Assembly (NCBI RefSeq): GCF_900111585.1
Contig: NZ_FOHI01000001.1
Span: forward strand, 62,001-126,000
Length of the DNA: 64,000 bases
Direction: 5' to 3'
Source of the DNA: Nitrosospira multiformis
GTDB taxonomy: Bacteria; Pseudomonadota; Gammaproteobacteria; Burkholderiales; Nitrosomonadaceae
Part shown: piece after piece, positions 27,928 through 39,897 of the stretch
Position numbering within the stretch: position 1 is the first letter of the stretch
Layout of the letters: every line of letters starts with the position of its first letter
Program-made: the position numbers and the translations under genes
Notes under the pieces: generated by a model
The model's database searches: none
What the model saw: only the letters and a program-made list of their open reading frames with translations
What the model was told of the DNA's origin: nothing

Positions 27928-28146
27928 ATGGCAGGAGATAGTGTTTACAAAATAACGGAGATAATCGGAACCAGCACGACTTCCTGGGAAGACGCCGCCA
28001 AGAACGCCGTGGAAACAGCATCAAAGACATTGAGAGACTTACGCGTCGCGGAAATAGTGAAGCTGGATCTGGTGGTTGAAGACGGCAAGGTGGTTGCTTA
28101 TCGTGCGAGAGTAAATCTGTCTTTCAAATACCAGCCCGGCAAATAG
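27928..28146 (+). CDS. Dodecin (flavin-binding storage protein)
   Basis: A 72-residue protein with the dodecin pattern: VYKITEIIGTSTTSWEDAAK at residues 6-25, then KTLRDLRVAEIVKLDLVVEDGKV and YRARVNLSFKY at the end. Bacterial dodecins form hollow dodecamers that bind flavins (or sometimes CoA) and buffer free flavin. A longer frame starts at 27901 (TTG), but ATG 27928 has GAGGAG seven bases upstream and gives the usual length. The gene stands alone; a strong bidirectional terminator lies 155 bases downstream. Confidence 0.93.
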   Translation: MAGDSVYKITEIIGTSTTSWEDAAKNAVETASKTLRDLRVAEIVKLDLVVEDGKVVAYRARVNLSFKYQPGK

Positions 28147-28300
28147 CCGGCTTCCGGTACTCATGAGGTATAAGGAGTTCCTAGGGAGTCCATGGAGGTT
28201 ATGGTGGACGCCAGGGTGCGTAGTGATCTCGGTTAAATCAGCCTGCGAGGAATAATCGGGACAACAGCCGAGGCAAAATAAAAAAGAGTAAAAAAGACAA

Positions 28301-28334
28301 ACAAAGAAGGCGTGGAAATTCGCGCCTTCTTTGT
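28301..28334. terminator. Bidirectional rho-independent terminator (dodecin / clpA)
   Basis: A perfect 12-bp stem, ACAAAGAAGGCG (28301-28312) with CGCCTTCTTTGT (28323-28334), and a 10-base loop. It is flanked by T-rich sequence on the plus side and a long A-rich run on the other, so it can stop transcripts from the dodecin side and from the convergent clpA gene, whose stop is at 28361. Confidence 0.9.
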
Positions 28335-28360
28335 TTTCTACCTGAGAATCGAGTTTAAGT

Positions 28361-30619
28361 TTATATCGCTGCTGCTGCCTCTTCCTCAAACTGAAGCTTT
28401 ACCTTGTTATCGGAATCGATATCCACAGTCACTCTGCCGCCATTGGCCAGACGTCCGAACAGTAATTCATCCGCCAAGGCGCTGCGTATGGTGTCTTGAA
28501 TGAGACGCGCCATCGGCCGTGCGCCCATGAGAGGATCCGCACCATTACTGGCAAGATACTCTCTCAGTGCATCGGTGAATATCGCATCCACTTTCTTCTC
28601 CTGCAACTGTGCTTCAAGCTGCATCAGGAATTTATCCACTACGCGCAGAATCACTTCTCTGTCTAGCGGCGCAAAGGAAATGATCGCATCCAGCCGATTG
28701 CGGAACTCAGGGGTAAACATCCGCTTGATATCGGCCATCTCGTCACCTGCCTGCGCGGCCTTGGTGAAGCCCATGGTAGCCTTGCTCAAGGCTTCCGCTC
28801 CAGCATTGGTCGTCATGATGATGACGACATTACGGAAATCCGCCTTGCGGCCGTTATTGTCCGTTAATGTGCCGTGATCCATCACCTGCAGCAGGATATT
28901 GAAAATATCGGGATGCGCCTTTTCAATTTCGTCCAGCAGCAGCACGGAATAGGGTTGCTTGATGATAGCCTCGGTGAGCAAGCCACCCTGATCAAACCCG
29001 ACATACCCCGGCGGCGCGCCGATCAGACGCGAAACAGCGTGCCGTTCCATATATTCGGACATGTCGAAACGGTGCAAGTGAATCCCAAGTGCATAGGCCA
29101 GCTGTCGCGCAACCTCGGTTTTGCCAACTCCGGTCGGGCCGGAAAAAAGGAAAGACCCCACCGGCTTTTGTGGATTGCCGAGACCGCTTCTCGCCATCTT
29201 GATCGAGGCTGTCAGCGCGTTGATGGCCTTGTCCTGTCCGAATACAATTGCTTTCAGGTCACGGTCAAGCGTCTTCAAGGTGTTGCGGTCATCACTGGAA
29301 ACATTCTGCGCCGGAATGCGTGCAATCTTGGCAATAATGGCCTCTATCTCATGCCTGCTGATTACCTTGCGTTGCTTCGATTTGGGTAAAACACGCTGTG
29401 CTGCACCGGCTTCGTCGATCACATCGATCGCCTTGTCAGGCAAGTGCCGGTCGTTGATAAAGCGTGCCGATAACTCCGCGGCGGTCGTAAGCGCGGTAGC
29501 GGTATATTTGACACCATGATGCGCCTCATAACGCGCTTTCAAGCCACGCAGTATGGAAACCGTTTCATCCACGCTCGGTTCGAGCACATCAATCTTCTGG
29601 AAGCGCCGCGAAAGCGCATGATCCTTTTCGAAGATTCCGCGATATTCGCTGTAGGTGGTGGCGCCAATACATTTCAGCTGTCCGGTATTCAGTATTGGTT
29701 TCAATAGATTGGAGGCGTCCAGCGTGCCTCCGGAAGCCGCACCGGCCCCGATCAGGGTGTGAATTTCGTCGATGAACAGTATGGCATTCGAGCTTTCAAG
29801 CAACTGTTTGAGCACTGCCTTCAGGCGTTGCTCGAAATCACCCCGGTATTTGGTACCTGCCAGCAATGCGCCCATATCGAGAGCATAGACTTGATGATGT
29901 GCAAGGATCTCGGGAACGTCGTTCTCGATGATTCGCCGCGCCAGACCTTCAGCGATAGCTGTTTTGCCTACCCCTGCTTCCCCCACCAATAACGGATTGT
30001 TCTTGCGTCGGCGGCACAGTGTCTGTATCAGGCGCTCCAGTTCACGCTCGCGTCCGATCAACGGATCGATCTTGCCTGCCAGCGCCTGGGCGTTGAGGTT
30101 GACCGCATAACTTTCCAGCGCGCCCCCCGCATTCATTTCCTGCTCGGTATCACCTTCGCTTTCGGTTTTGGCGTTTGTTCCCTGCGGAACTTTGCTGATG
30201 CCGTGAGAAATATAGTTCACGACATCGAGTCGGGTTACCCCCTTTTGATGAAGAAAATAAACTGCGTGGGAATCCTTTTCGCCAAATATCGCTACCAGTA
30301 CGTTTGCGCCCGTAACCTCTTTTTTCCCCGAGGACTGCACATGCAGAATCGCGCGCTGGATAACGCGCTGAAAACCAAGAGTAGGCTGCGTATCTACCTC
30401 TCCACTCCCTCCCACAGTCGGCGTGTTTTCGGTGACATGCTCAGTCAGCAGCCGGCGTAGATCGTCCATATCAACCGAGCAGGCGCGCAATACCTCTGCG
30501 GCAGTCGGATTATCGAGCAGGGCGAGTAACAAATGCTCGACCGTAATGAACTCGTGGCGCTTCTGACGCGATTCCACGAATGCCATATGCAGACTTACCT
30601 CTAATTCTTGAGCAATCAT
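28361..30619 (-). CDS. clpA: ATP-dependent Clp protease ATP-binding subunit ClpA
   Basis: A 752-residue AAA+ unfoldase. An N-terminal Clp-N repeat domain (about 1-150) is followed by AAA domain 1 with Walker A GEAGVGKT near 213 and AAA domain 2 with Walker A GPTGVGKT near 494. The ClpP-docking IGL-type loop should sit in domain 2. ClpA unfolds substrates and feeds them to ClpP; with ClpS it degrades N-end-rule proteins. It directly follows clpS on the minus strand with a one-base gap, the usual clpS-clpA arrangement. No clpP lies in the window. The length is normal. Confidence 0.97.
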   Translation of the reverse strand: MIAQELEVSLHMAFVESRQKRHEFITVEHLLLALLDNPTAAEVLRACSVDMDDLRRLLTEHVTENTPTVGGSGEVDTQPTLGFQRVIQRAILHVQSSGKKEVTGANVLVAIFGEKDSHAVYFLHQKGVTRLDVVNYISHGISKVPQGTNAKTESEGDTEQEMNAGGALESYAVNLNAQALAGKIDPLIGRERELERLIQTLCRRRKNNPLLVGEAGVGKTAIAEGLARRIIENDVPEILAHHQVYALDMGALLAGTKYRGDFEQRLKAVLKQLLESSNAILFIDEIHTLIGAGAASGGTLDASNLLKPILNTGQLKCIGATTYSEYRGIFEKDHALSRRFQKIDVLEPSVDETVSILRGLKARYEAHHGVKYTATALTTAAELSARFINDRHLPDKAIDVIDEAGAAQRVLPKSKQRKVISRHEIEAIIAKIARIPAQNVSSDDRNTLKTLDRDLKAIVFGQDKAINALTASIKMARSGLGNPQKPVGSFLFSGPTGVGKTEVARQLAYALGIHLHRFDMSEYMERHAVSRLIGAPPGYVGFDQGGLLTEAIIKQPYSVLLLDEIEKAHPDIFNILLQVMDHGTLTDNNGRKADFRNVVIIMTTNAGAEALSKATMGFTKAAQAGDEMADIKRMFTPEFRNRLDAIISFAPLDREVILRVVDKFLMQLEAQLQEKKVDAIFTDALREYLASNGADPLMGARPMARLIQDTIRSALADELLFGRLANGGRVTVDIDSDNKVKLQFEEEAAAAI

Positions 30620-30620
30620 T

Positions 30621-30929
30621 TCAGTTCTCCTCCATCACGCACTGTAGCGGATGCTGATGCTGCCTTGCAAATGCAACCACTTGCTCGACTTTTGTGGAAG
30701 CCACATCATTGGGATAAACTCCACATACTCCAGCTCCGTCCATATGGACTTTGAGCATTATTTGTGTCGCCTGTTCTCGGTTCATGGAAAAAAAAGTCTG
30801 TAATACAGTCACCACGAAATCCATGGGCGTGAAGTCATCATTCAGTAAAATAACCTTGAACATTGGCGGCGGCTTGAGTTTACTCTTTTTAGCCTCAAGT
30901 ACAACCTCACCATGATTTCTTGCAGCCAT
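30621..30929 (-). CDS. clpS: ATP-dependent Clp protease adaptor ClpS
   Basis: A 102-residue N-end-rule adaptor. The diagnostic motif [15 protein letters not shown] lies at about 25-39, and the substrate-pocket region around M-x-K-V-H ([14 protein letters not shown]) at about 59-72. The unstructured N-terminus (about 1-22) enters the ClpA pore in characterised homologues. ClpS binds proteins with N-terminal Leu, Phe, Tyr or Trp and delivers them to ClpAP. It is directly upstream of clpA in one transcript. Confidence 0.97.
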   Translation of the reverse strand: MAARNHGEVVLEAKKSKLKPPPMFKVILLNDDFTPMDFVVTVLQTFFSMNREQATQIMLKVHMDGAGVCGVYPNDVASTKVEQVVAFARQHQHPLQCVMEEN

Positions 30930-31066
30930 GATCCTGTATTCTTGCCTTCAATTAAAACGGAAATATAACAACTTCCAATCTTTATATTTGATGATTGCGC
31001 TGAAATATTCAAGTACCTTTTAGAAAATTTTCTGCTGCATTTCTACCAAATAACGGGACCGACTAC

Positions 31067-31095
31067 TTGACTTGAACAATGGATTTGCGTAAAAC
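31067..31095 (+). promoter_or_regulatory. Probable sigma-70 promoter of the cold-shock gene
   Basis: TTGACT at 31067-31072 and TAAAAC at 31090-31095 are separated by 17 bases, a good vegetative promoter match. It would give a 5-prime untranslated region of about 105 bases before the ATG at 31210. Long leaders are common for cspA-type genes, whose mRNA structure responds to temperature. Confidence 0.6.
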
Positions 31096-31209
31096 AGCTC
31101 TTGGCGTTTGGCTTCAAGTTCTCTGCAGCACCGGTTACAGCCGTTTTGCGGTCTTGAAACTCAAACAGTGTTCGGGTTTCCGGCCCGGTTTTATTTATAG
31201 GAAGCAATA

Positions 31210-31413
31210 ATGGCAACTGGTACAGTAAAATGGTTTAATGATTCAAAGGGTTTTGGCTTCATTACACCCGATGATGGAAGCGAGGATTTATTCGCGCACT
31301 TCTCCGCAATCAATATGTCCGGATTCAAAACTCTCAAAGAAGGTCAAAAAGTAACGTTTGAGGTTACCCAAGGTCCGAAGGGCAAGCAAGCATCAAATAT
31401 TCAGTCTGCTTAA
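31210..31413 (+). CDS. Cold-shock protein, CspA family
   Basis: A 67-residue single-domain cold-shock protein. RNP1 (KGFGFI, 13-18) and RNP2-like DLFAHFS (26-32) are present in the five-strand OB fold. The protein binds single-stranded RNA or DNA as an RNA chaperone. The start has a GGAAG Shine-Dalgarno. The gene is monocistronic, with a probable promoter about 105 bases before it and a strong terminator 62 bases after. Whether it is cold-induced or constitutive cannot be told from sequence. Confidence 0.97.
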   Translation: MATGTVKWFNDSKGFGFITPDDGSEDLFAHFSAINMSGFKTLKEGQKVTFEVTQGPKGKQASNIQSA

Positions 31414-31474
31414 AGATTTCATGCCGGGGCGTGCGAGCGCACTGAGCAGCATGTGATCCATCACAGAATTATAC

Positions 31475-31507
31475 AAAGCCCCTTGCTGTAAATCAGCAAG
31501 GGGCTTT
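31475..31507 (+). terminator. Rho-independent terminator of the cold-shock gene
   Basis: A perfect 14-bp stem, AAAGCCCCTTGCTG (31475-31488) with CAGCAAGGGGCTTT (31494-31507), a TAAAT loop, and a T-run continuing to 31509. It is one of the strongest terminators in the window. Confidence 0.95.
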
Positions 31508-31590
31508 TTCTTGTCGAGGATAAGCAGCAAGCTCAGCAATGCGCTTGACGCTTGCTTACCCTTCCGCCCCCAAGGCGGCAGATTTTCAAT

Positions 31591-31636
31591 GCGCCATGTT
31601 TTCACGGGCCATGTTTTCAACGGGCCATGTTTTCGA
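31591..31636. repeat. Three tandem copies of a 14-16-bp unit at the 3-prime end of icd
   Basis: On the plus strand GCGCCATGTTTTCA (31591-31604), CGGGCCATGTTTTCAA (31605-31620) and CGGGCCATGTTTTCGA (31621-31636) follow each other. On the icd strand each unit reads AAACATGGC followed by CCGT or GCAT and a TGA. The first copy supplies the last codons (ENMAR) and stop of icd, and the other two are a non-coding echo. Confidence 0.8.
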
Positions 31637-32870
31637 TCAGGGCCTGCCCGAATGCTGAACAGGAGACTTTTTGCGCGCCGGCCATCAGGCGGGCGAAGTC
31701 ATAAGTTACGGTTTTATCCTGAATGGTTTTTTCCATCGACCGCGTGATGAGATCAGCGGCTTCCGGCCAGCCCATATGCCTCAGCATCATCTCCGCGGAC
31801 AGAATGATGGAGCCTGGATTAACCTGATCCTTGCCGGCATACTTGGGGGCGGTTCCATGGGTCGCCTCGAAAATGGCTATCGAGTCGCTCATGTTTGCGC
31901 CGGGGGCGATCCCGATGCCGCCCACCTGCGCGGCCAAAGCATCGGAAACATAATCACCGTTCAGATTCAACGTGGCGATGACATCGTATTCCTCCGGCCG
32001 CAGCAGAATCTGCTGAAGAAAAGCGTCGGCGATCACATCTTTGATCACTATACCGCCTTTATCCTCGGGCAGCTTCATCCATGGTCCGCCGTCGAGCAGG
32101 CTTGCCCCAAACTCTTTTGCTGCAAGCTGATAGCCCCAGTTCTTGAACGCACCCTCGGTAAATTTCATGATGTTGCCTTTGTGCACCAGTGTTACCGAGC
32201 GCCGTCCGTTATCTATCGCATATTGAATTGCCTTGCGTACCAGCCTCTCGGTACCTTCGCGGGATACCGGCTTTATGCCGATCCCTGCAGTTTGGGGAAA
32301 GCGTATCTTGGTGACGCCCATGTCGTTCATTAGAAAATCGATAACTTTTTTCGCGCCTTCCGACCCGGCTTCCCATTCAATACCGGCATAGATGTCCTCC
32401 GAGTTCTCGCGAAAAATGACCATGTCGGTTTTTTCCGGGTTTTTCAAAGGGCTAGGTACTCCCTGAAAATAGCGAACAGGGCGAAGGCATACATACAAAT
32501 CCAGTTCCTGACGCAAAGCGACATTGATGGAGCGGATTCCGCCTCCCACCGGTGTGGTCAACGGACCCTTGATCGAAACCACGTACTCTTTCGCCGCTTG
32601 CAGGGTTTCCTCGGGTAGCCAGACATTTTCGCCGTAAATACGCGTCGATTTCTCTCCGGCGTAGATTTCCATCCAGGAAACCCTGCGTTTGCCTTCATAA
32701 GCTTTTTCTACAGCGGAATCCACCACCTTCCTCATTACCGGCGTAATGTCCACCCCGATTCCGTCGCCTTCTATATAGGGTATGACCGGATTGTCCGGCA
32801 CATTCAGGGAATAATCCGCATTTACGCTGATTTTTGAGCCTTCCGCTGGTATGCTGATGTGCTGATACAT
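31617..32870 (-). CDS. icd: NADP-dependent isocitrate dehydrogenase
   Basis: A 417-residue protein of E. coli Icd type. Features are [15 protein letters not shown] near 33-47, the [19 protein letters not shown] block with the substrate-binding serine and arginines, the catalytic-region [15 protein letters not shown], and the NADP-binding C-terminal [16 protein letters not shown]. It oxidises isocitrate to 2-oxoglutarate in the cytoplasm, supplying 2-oxoglutarate for nitrogen assimilation even where the TCA cycle runs incompletely. The frame is open to 32936, but ATG 32870 has GGAG upstream and gives the standard length. The 3-prime end carries a tandem repeat that includes the stop codon. Confidence 0.96.
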   Translation of the reverse strand: MYQHISIPAEGSKISVNADYSLNVPDNPVIPYIEGDGIGVDITPVMRKVVDSAVEKAYEGKRRVSWMEIYAGEKSTRIYGENVWLPEETLQAAKEYVVSIKGPLTTPVGGGIRSINVALRQELDLYVCLRPVRYFQGVPSPLKNPEKTDMVIFRENSEDIYAGIEWEAGSEGAKKVIDFLMNDMGVTKIRFPQTAGIGIKPVSREGTERLVRKAIQYAIDNGRRSVTLVHKGNIMKFTEGAFKNWGYQLAAKEFGASLLDGGPWMKLPEDKGGIVIKDVIADAFLQQILLRPEEYDVIATLNLNGDYVSDALAAQVGGIGIAPGANMSDSIAIFEATHGTAPKYAGKDQVNPGSIILSAEMMLRHMGWPEAADLITRSMEKTIQDKTVTYDFARLMAGAQKVSCSAFGQALIENMAR

Positions 32871-33133
32871 GCTATCTCCATTTGTTGAGCTGGGCTTGGT
32901 TCCATAATCCGGAACAAGCCGGAACCGGATCGGCAAAATTCGTATATTTTAACCGCCTTTCAGATAGAAGCGCTTGCTTTTGCCCGCAGGTTTTCCCGAT
33001 ATATCCTGAAAGCGTTACAGACGGCAGCAGCGGGACGGCTTCCCTTATAATAGGAGGATGATATTTCGCGCCCGTATCCGGTTGTATCCACGTTCCGCTA
33101 TTTGATAATTAAAACGGTTGAAATAACGAAATC

Positions 33134-33580
33134 ATGATCTGGAAACCCAACGTGACAGTGGCAGCAGTGGTGGAGAAAGACGGGCAATATCTTCTGGTGG
33201 AAGAGCAAACAAGTAACGGCTTGTTGTTTAATCAGCCGGCGGGTCATCTGGAGCCCGGCGAGTCAATCATCCATGGCGCGATACGAGAAACTCTGGAAGA
33301 GACGGGCTACATGTTTGTCCCCCAATCCGTACTCGGCATTTACCACTGGCATTCCCCGGCGGAAGATACGACATTTATACGCTTTGCTTTTTCCGGCTCA
33401 GTGAGCGACCACGATCCCGGCCGTGACCTGGATGCAGGCATCGTACGCGCTGACTGGTTTGACATCGATGAAATCCGCAGCATGATCTATTGCCACCGTA
33501 GCCCGCTCGTTATGAAATGCATCGAAGACCATCTGGCGGGGAAGGGGTGCCCGCTCGACATCCTTACTCATCTGGCTTGA
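33134..33580 (+). CDS. nudJ: Nudix hydrolase, NudJ type
   Basis: A 148-residue Nudix protein. The Nudix box runs from GHLEPGESI through REtlEETGY, about residues 37-59, with all the glutamates expected to bind magnesium. Context supports NudJ: the gene sits one base before mnmA, as in many proteobacteria. E. coli NudJ (YmfB) hydrolyses nucleoside di- and triphosphates and thiamine pyrophosphate precursors. Exact substrate here is an inference. The Shine-Dalgarno is weak. Confidence 0.87.
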   Translation: MIWKPNVTVAAVVEKDGQYLLVEEQTSNGLLFNQPAGHLEPGESIIHGAIRETLEETGYMFVPQSVLGIYHWHSPAEDTTFIRFAFSGSVSDHDPGRDLDAGIVRADWFDIDEIRSMIYCHRSPLVMKCIEDHLAGKGCPLDILTHLA

Positions 33581-33581
33581 A

Positions 33582-34673
33582 ATGAGCAAAGCACGGGTAG
33601 TTGTCGGAATGTCCGGCGGCGTGGATTCCTCTGTCGCCGCTTTGTTGTTGAAACAGCAGGGGTATGAAGTAATCGGCCTCTTCATGAAGAACTGGGAAGA
33701 TGACGATACGGATGAATACTGCTCCTCCCGACAGGATTTGATAGATGCGGCATCAGTGGCGGATGTTATTGGAATTCCCCTTGAAGCGGTGAATTTCTCC
33801 ACTGAATATAAGGAGCGGGTATTCAGCCATTTTCTTGCCGAATACAAGGCAGGCCGGACACCCAATCCGGACGTGCTATGCAACGCAGAGATAAAGTTCA
33901 AGGCGTTTCTGGATCATGCGGCGGGGCTGGGTGCGGACTATATTGCGACAGGCCATTATGCCCAGGTGCGCAATACGCATGGTGTATTCCAGTTGCTCAA
34001 GGGTGAAGATGGAACGAAGGACCAGAGCTATTTTCTCTACCGGCTCAACCAGGCGCAGTTGTCCAGGACACTGTTTCCCATCGGGCATCTTTATAAGCGT
34101 GATGTGCGAAGAATCGCGAAAGACTACGGGTTGCCTAATTTCTCCAAGAAGGACAGCACCGGCATCTGTTTTATTGGCGAACGGCCTTTTCGGGAATTTC
34201 TCAACCGCTATTTGCCGAACGACCCAGGCGAAATCCGGACACCTTCCGGGGACGTCATGGGCAGGCATGCTGGTCTTATGTATTACACCATCGGGCAACG
34301 GCAGGGATTGGGCATAGGCGGAACAAGGGGGGGCGACGGCGAACCCTGGTTTGTTTCGGAAAAGGACGTGAAGCGGAACATCCTGACGGTAGTACAGGGC
34401 CACGATCATCCCGACCTGCTCAGACCCGCGCTTACCGCAACCGACCTGACATGGGTGAGCGGCAAGATGCCTCGCTGCAACTGGGTGTACGCGGCCAAAA
34501 TCCGTTATCGCCAATCGGACGCTCCCTGCTCGATTACTTACCTTGATCGCGATAAATGCGAAATCGAGTTCGCCCAACCGCAGTGGGCCGTGGCCCCCGG
34601 GCAGTCAGTGGTGGTGTACGAAAGCAAGGTGTGCCTGGGGGGAGGGGTAATTACCGCTACGCAGGATGATTGA
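33582..34673 (+). CDS. mnmA: tRNA-specific 2-thiouridylase MnmA
   Basis: A 363-residue enzyme that thiolates U34 of tRNAs for Lys, Glu and Gln. The ATP PP-loop GMSGGVDSS is at about 8-16, the catalytic cysteine motif NPDVLCN at about 98-104, and the second catalytic cysteine lies in [10 protein letters not shown] near 200. The tRNA-binding and C-terminal beta-barrel regions are present ([14 protein letters not shown] near 238-251). The gene is immediately downstream of nudJ, with a single intervening base after its stop. Confidence 0.97.
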   Translation: MSKARVVVGMSGGVDSSVAALLLKQQGYEVIGLFMKNWEDDDTDEYCSSRQDLIDAASVADVIGIPLEAVNFSTEYKERVFSHFLAEYKAGRTPNPDVLCNAEIKFKAFLDHAAGLGADYIATGHYAQVRNTHGVFQLLKGEDGTKDQSYFLYRLNQAQLSRTLFPIGHLYKRDVRRIAKDYGLPNFSKKDSTGICFIGERPFREFLNRYLPNDPGEIRTPSGDVMGRHAGLMYYTIGQRQGLGIGGTRGGDGEPWFVSEKDVKRNILTVVQGHDHPDLLRPALTATDLTWVSGKMPRCNWVYAAKIRYRQSDAPCSITYLDRDKCEIEFAQPQWAVAPGQSVVVYESKVCLGGGVITATQDD

Positions 34674-34913
34674 GAGGGAAAGCAGATAAAACGGCCAATG
34701 TACGAACATACCATATATGCTAACTTTCTGGAATCTGCCCTGCACAGAGGCGGGATATAGACGGAGCAGAGGTGGTATGGATCGCGGCTTTCCGTTTCCA
34801 CCCTTCAGACTACCACCTATACCTATATAGCTGTGGAATCTGCGGCGCAAAACAAGTGTTAGCAAGCCCTATATCCACTTTCCGTGGTATGGGCCATCAT
34901 GGCAATACCGCTG

Positions 34914-35522
34914 TCAATCCTGTGGCGCGGTTTCCATGAACGCAGGCCGTTTTTCCAGACGATCGGAAAGCTCTGCAAGGTTGGGAAAATTCTCCCGCCA
35001 CTTGATCTCCGGAAACCGGAAGGCAAGATAGCCCAGCGCACAGCCCAGTGCGATGTCAGCCAGTGAATAGGCATTTCCATCACACCATTTTCTGTCCCCA
35101 AGTTCCCTTGCCGCCGCTTCCAGGCCTCCCTCAACCTTTTTCTGCTGGCGGGAAATCCACTGTCCGCTTTGCTGCGTCTTGCTGCGCTTGCGCTCCAGGA
35201 AAATGGCGGCGGCGGCGTCACAGATACCGTCCGCCAGCGCTTCCCAGCGTTTTACCGCGATGCGCCGCCGATTGCCGTCCGGAATCAGACGCGATACGGG
35301 ATTGACACTGTCGAGATACTCGACGATCACGCGTGAATCGAACACGCTCGTCCCGTCATCCATGATCAGCACCGGCACCTTGCCGAGCGGATTGTAGTCA
35401 GGTACCTGGCTATCATCGTTCCAGGGGACATCCAGTTCGAAGGTATAACCAACGTGCTTTTCGGCGAGGACAATACGTGCCTTGCGTACGTAGGGGCTGG
35501 TAAGTGATCCAATAAGCTTCAT
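34914..35522 (-). CDS. Glutathione S-transferase family protein
   Basis: A 202-residue two-domain GST. The thioredoxin-like N-domain has LIGSLTSPYVRKARIVLAEK at 3-22, the cis-proline loop NPLGKVPVL near 44-52 and the glutathione-contacting DSRVIVEYLD near 62-71. The helical C-domain includes SLADIALGCALGYL near 153-166. It resembles the YibF subgroup. The physiological substrate is unknown. The gene is transcribed divergently from purB with a 108-base gap. Confidence 0.88.
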   Translation of the reverse strand: MKLIGSLTSPYVRKARIVLAEKHVGYTFELDVPWNDDSQVPDYNPLGKVPVLIMDDGTSVFDSRVIVEYLDSVNPVSRLIPDGNRRRIAVKRWEALADGICDAAAAIFLERKRSKTQQSGQWISRQQKKVEGGLEAAARELGDRKWCDGNAYSLADIALGCALGYLAFRFPEIKWRENFPNLAELSDRLEKRPAFMETAPQD

Positions 35523-35609
35523 GGCGAATCTTGAAGAGAGTGGTCAGCGCGCATTATATCGGCTTTCCGCACTGCATGGCATAACGGGCCCGAGGCCTAC
35601 CTGTGTTAA

Positions 35610-37013
<1,404 letters not shown>

Positions 37014-37080
37014 TTCTCGCGTCCTTTCCTTTTCTATCAAGCTGTCCCCTGCACACATCATAGAGCCTGAAAATTTTGGG

Positions 37081-37108
37081 CTTGAAATTCGAGAAACCAT
37101 CCCGATAT
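37081..37108 (+). promoter_or_regulatory. Sigma-32 (heat-shock) promoter of grpE
   Basis: CTTGAA at 37081-37086 and CCCGATAT at 37101-37108 are separated by 14 bases, matching the sigma-32 consensus CTTGAA N13-15 CCCCATNT with one deviation. It lies 29 bases before the grpE start. No CIRCE inverted repeat is seen, so control looks RpoH-based. Confidence 0.85.
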
Positions 37109-37137
37109 GTTTAGGGATAGAAAATCAGGAGAAAGCC

Positions 37138-37719
37138 ATGACAGAAGAAAACCGACCTCAACCAGACCAGCCCGAGCTGACCGTAACAAGCGAAAGCAGT
37201 GTACAGGAAACCGGGGAAAACAAGGCCAAGACGCCTGAGCAGGAGGGCGAAGCCATGCCCAGCCTGGAGCAGTTACTGAAAAAAGCCGAACTCGATGCAG
37301 CGGAACATTATGATGCATGGCTTCGCGCCAAGGCTGAGGGCGAGAACATAAGAAAGCGCGCCCAGATGGACGTCACCAACGCGCACAAATACGCTATTGA
37401 AAATTTTTCCACTGAACTGCTCTCGGTCATGGACAGCCTGGAAGCTGCATTGGCGGTGGAGAATGCAACAGTCGAAAATTTCAAAAGCGGCATGGAATTG
37501 ACGCTCAAGCAGCTTACTGCGACTTTCGCCAAGTTCAATATCAAGCAGCTCAGTCCCCAAGGTGAAAAATTCGATCCGCATTTGCACCAGGCCATGTGCA
37601 TGGTGGAGTCCGAGCTTCCGCACAACACCGTAGTGCAGGTTATGCAGAAAGGGTATGTGCTGAATGATCGTGTTATCCGGCCGGCGCTGGTTTCGGTTTC
37701 GAAGGGAAAAGAGTCTTGA
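37138..37719 (+). CDS. grpE: Nucleotide exchange factor GrpE
   Basis: A 193-residue DnaK co-chaperone. The N-terminal 40 residues are acidic and disordered-looking, followed by a long helix (about 43-100; [20 protein letters not shown]), and the C-terminal beta domain with [17 protein letters not shown] near 142-158 and [22 protein letters not shown] to the end. GrpE releases ADP from DnaK. It has a sigma-32 promoter upstream, and its own last codons overlap the next sigma-32 promoter. Confidence 0.97.
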   Translation: MTEENRPQPDQPELTVTSESSVQETGENKAKTPEQEGEAMPSLEQLLKKAELDAAEHYDAWLRAKAEGENIRKRAQMDVTNAHKYAIENFSTELLSVMDSLEAALAVENATVENFKSGMELTLKQLTATFAKFNIKQLSPQGEKFDPHLHQAMCMVESELPHNTVVQVMQKGYVLNDRVIRPALVSVSKGKES

Positions 37720-37742
37720 AATCACGATCTTTATCCCCATTT
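37715..37742 (+). promoter_or_regulatory. Sigma-32 promoter of dnaK overlapping the grpE stop codon
   Basis: CTTGAA at 37715-37720 and CCCCATTT at 37735-37742 with a 14-base spacer form an exact consensus sigma-32 promoter. The -35 element contains the grpE stop codon (TGA 37717-37719). It gives dnaK its own heat-shock start about 55 bases before the dnaK ATG. Confidence 0.92.
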
Positions 37743-37802
37743 CAGCGGTAACAAGCGAATTATTCAACGGATATCAAGAATTAACCAATACAAGGATCAA
37801 TT

Positions 37803-39737
37803 ATGGGAAAAATTATCGGAATCGACCTGGGAACCACTAACTCATGTGTTGCCGTCATGGAAAGCGGCAAGCCCAAGGTGATAGAAAACTCCGAGGGGGC
37901 GCGCACCACGCCTTCCATCGTCGCCTATACGGAAGATGGCGAGATTCTGGTGGGGGCGTCTGCCAAACGTCAGGCGGTTACCAATCCGAAAAATACCTTG
38001 TTCGCCGTGAAACGCCTGATCGGTCGGCGCTTTAACGAGGAGATGGTGCAAAAGGACATCAAAATGGTGCCTTACACCATCATCAAAGCCGACAACAACG
38101 ATGCATGGATTGAGGTGCGCGGCAAGAAAGTCGCGCCGCCCGAGGTGTCGGCGCAAGTGCTCATGAAGATGAAAAAAACGGCGGAGGATTATCTGGGTGA
38201 ACCCGTGACTGAAGCCGTCATTACCGTTCCGGCTTATTTCAACGATTCCCAGCGGCAGGCCACAAAAGACGCAGGCCGCATCGCGGGACTCGAAGTCAAG
38301 CGTATCATCAACGAGCCGACCGCGGCCGCGCTTGCTTTCGGAATGGATAAAAAGGAAGGAGATCGCAAGCTTGCCGTGTACGATCTGGGCGGCGGAACAT
38401 TCGATATTTCCATTATCGAAATTGCAGAAGTCGAAGGCGAGCATCAGTTTGAAGTGCTGGCGACCAATGGCGACACCTTCCTGGGCGGGGAGGATTTCGA
38501 CGCCCGCATCATCGAGTATCTGGTGGATGAGTTCAAAAAGGAAAACGGTATCGATCTCAAGAAGGATATGCTTGCTTTGCAGCGGTTAAAGGACTCCGCG
38601 GAAAAAGCCAAGATCGAACTCTCTTCCAGCCAGCAAACCGAGGTCAATCTGCCGTACATCACGGCGGATGCCAGCGGCCCGAAGCATCTCGCGGTAAGAA
38701 TCACCCGCGCCAAGCTGGAAAGCCTGGTGGAAGATTTGATCACGCGCACGGTGGAGCCTTGCCGTATCGCCATCAAGGATGCGGGTATAAAGGTTTCCGA
38801 TATCGACGACGTCATCCTGGTGGGGGGTCAGACCCGCATGCCCAAGGTACAGGAAAAGGTCAAGGAAATTTTCGCCAAAGAGCCCCGCAAGGATGTGAAC
38901 CCTGACGAGGCGGTGGCCGTGGGCGCAGCGATCCAGGGCGGCGTGCTGCAGGGCGCGGTGAAGGATGTGCTGCTGCTGGATGTGACCCCGTTGTCGCTGG
39001 GTATCGAAACGTTGGGCGGCGTGATGACCAAGCTGATCCAGAAGAACACGACTATTCCGACAAAGGCGCAACAGGTATTTTCCACCGCGGATGACAATCA
39101 GACTGCCGTAACCATTCACGTGCTGCAAGGCGAACGCGAGATGGCATCCGGCAACAAGAGCCTGGGCCAATTCAACCTGGCCGATATCCCGCCGGCTCCG
39201 CGCGGCATGCCGCAAATCGAGGTGACATTCGATATCGACTCGAATGGCATACTGCATGTGTCGGCCAAGGACAAGGCGACAGGCAAGGAAAGCAAGATCA
39301 AGATTCAGGCGAGTTCCGGTCTGTCGGAAGAGGAAGTGCAGCGCATGGTCAAGGATGCCGAAGCCCATGCCGAGGAAGACCATAAGGCGATGGAACTGGT
39401 CACGGCGCGCAACCAGTGTGATGCGATGATCCACTCTGTGCAGAAAACCATGAAGGAGCATGGGGATAAACTGGCCGATGAGGAAAAATCCCAGATAGAG
39501 GCGGCACTGAAAGAGGCGGAAGATGCGTTGAAGTCCGGCGACAAGGAAACCATCGAAGCCAAAACCCAGGCATTGGCCGAGGCTTCGCATAAATTGGCGG
39601 AAAAGATGTATTCACAGGGGCAGGGCCCGCAGGCCGGGCCCGGTGAGGAACCTTCCGGCCAGAGCGGCGGGACCGAAAAACCTGTCGAAGGAGAAGTTGT
39701 CGATGCGGAGTTCGAGGAAGTAAAAAACAAGAAGTAA
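37803..39737 (+). CDS. dnaK: Chaperone protein DnaK (Hsp70)
   Basis: A 644-residue Hsp70. It has the ATPase domain with [13 protein letters not shown] (5-17), [15 protein letters not shown] near 194-208 and [14 protein letters not shown] near 338-351, then the linker [18 protein letters not shown], the substrate-binding domain and a C-terminal lid ending in a Gly/Gln-rich tail and [12 protein letters not shown]. It folds nascent and stress-denatured proteins with DnaJ and GrpE. The operon order grpE-dnaK-dnaJ is standard for Betaproteobacteria. It has its own consensus sigma-32 promoter. Confidence 0.99.
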   Translation: MGKIIGIDLGTTNSCVAVMESGKPKVIENSEGARTTPSIVAYTEDGEILVGASAKRQAVTNPKNTLFAVKRLIGRRFNEEMVQKDIKMVPYTIIKADNNDAWIEVRGKKVAPPEVSAQVLMKMKKTAEDYLGEPVTEAVITVPAYFNDSQRQATKDAGRIAGLEVKRIINEPTAAALAFGMDKKEGDRKLAVYDLGGGTFDISIIEIAEVEGEHQFEVLATNGDTFLGGEDFDARIIEYLVDEFKKENGIDLKKDMLALQRLKDSAEKAKIELSSSQQTEVNLPYITADASGPKHLAVRITRAKLESLVEDLITRTVEPCRIAIKDAGIKVSDIDDVILVGGQTRMPKVQEKVKEIFAKEPRKDVNPDEAVAVGAAIQGGVLQGAVKDVLLLDVTPLSLGIETLGGVMTKLIQKNTTIPTKAQQVFSTADDNQTAVTIHVLQGEREMASGNKSLGQFNLADIPPAPRGMPQIEVTFDIDSNGILHVSAKDKATGKESKIKIQASSGLSEEEVQRMVKDAEAHAEEDHKAMELVTARNQCDAMIHSVQKTMKEHGDKLADEEKSQIEAALKEAEDALKSGDKETIEAKTQALAEASHKLAEKMYSQGQGPQAGPGEEPSGQSGGTEKPVEGEVVDAEFEEVKNKK

Positions 39738-39784
39738 ATCCGCGAAGCAGCCAAAAAAGCATCAAGGCATTCTAAGCGCAGCGG

Positions 39785-39814
39785 TGCGGGAAAGGGGCGT
39801 CATTCCTTTCCGCA
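39785..39814 (+). terminator. Hairpin between dnaK and dnaJ (possible attenuator)
   Basis: TGCGG-(G)-AAAGG at 39785-39795 pairs with CCTTTCCGCA at 39805-39814 with one bulged G. The following TCCTGCGTTTT has only a short T-run, so it is more likely a partial terminator or RNA-stability hairpin that lowers dnaJ expression relative to dnaK. Confidence 0.45.
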
Positions 39815-39897
39815 TCCTGCGTTTTGGCGTGCCGGAGAGGAAGCTGGGTTAAGCTGGTCCGCTACTTTCCGTACTGCCAAATTTTCAAGAAGACTAT

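Noticed and set aside
38586-39590. 334-codon frame antisense to dnaK
   Set aside because: Shadow of a highly conserved gene with strong codon bias; no ribosome site and no protein-like composition.
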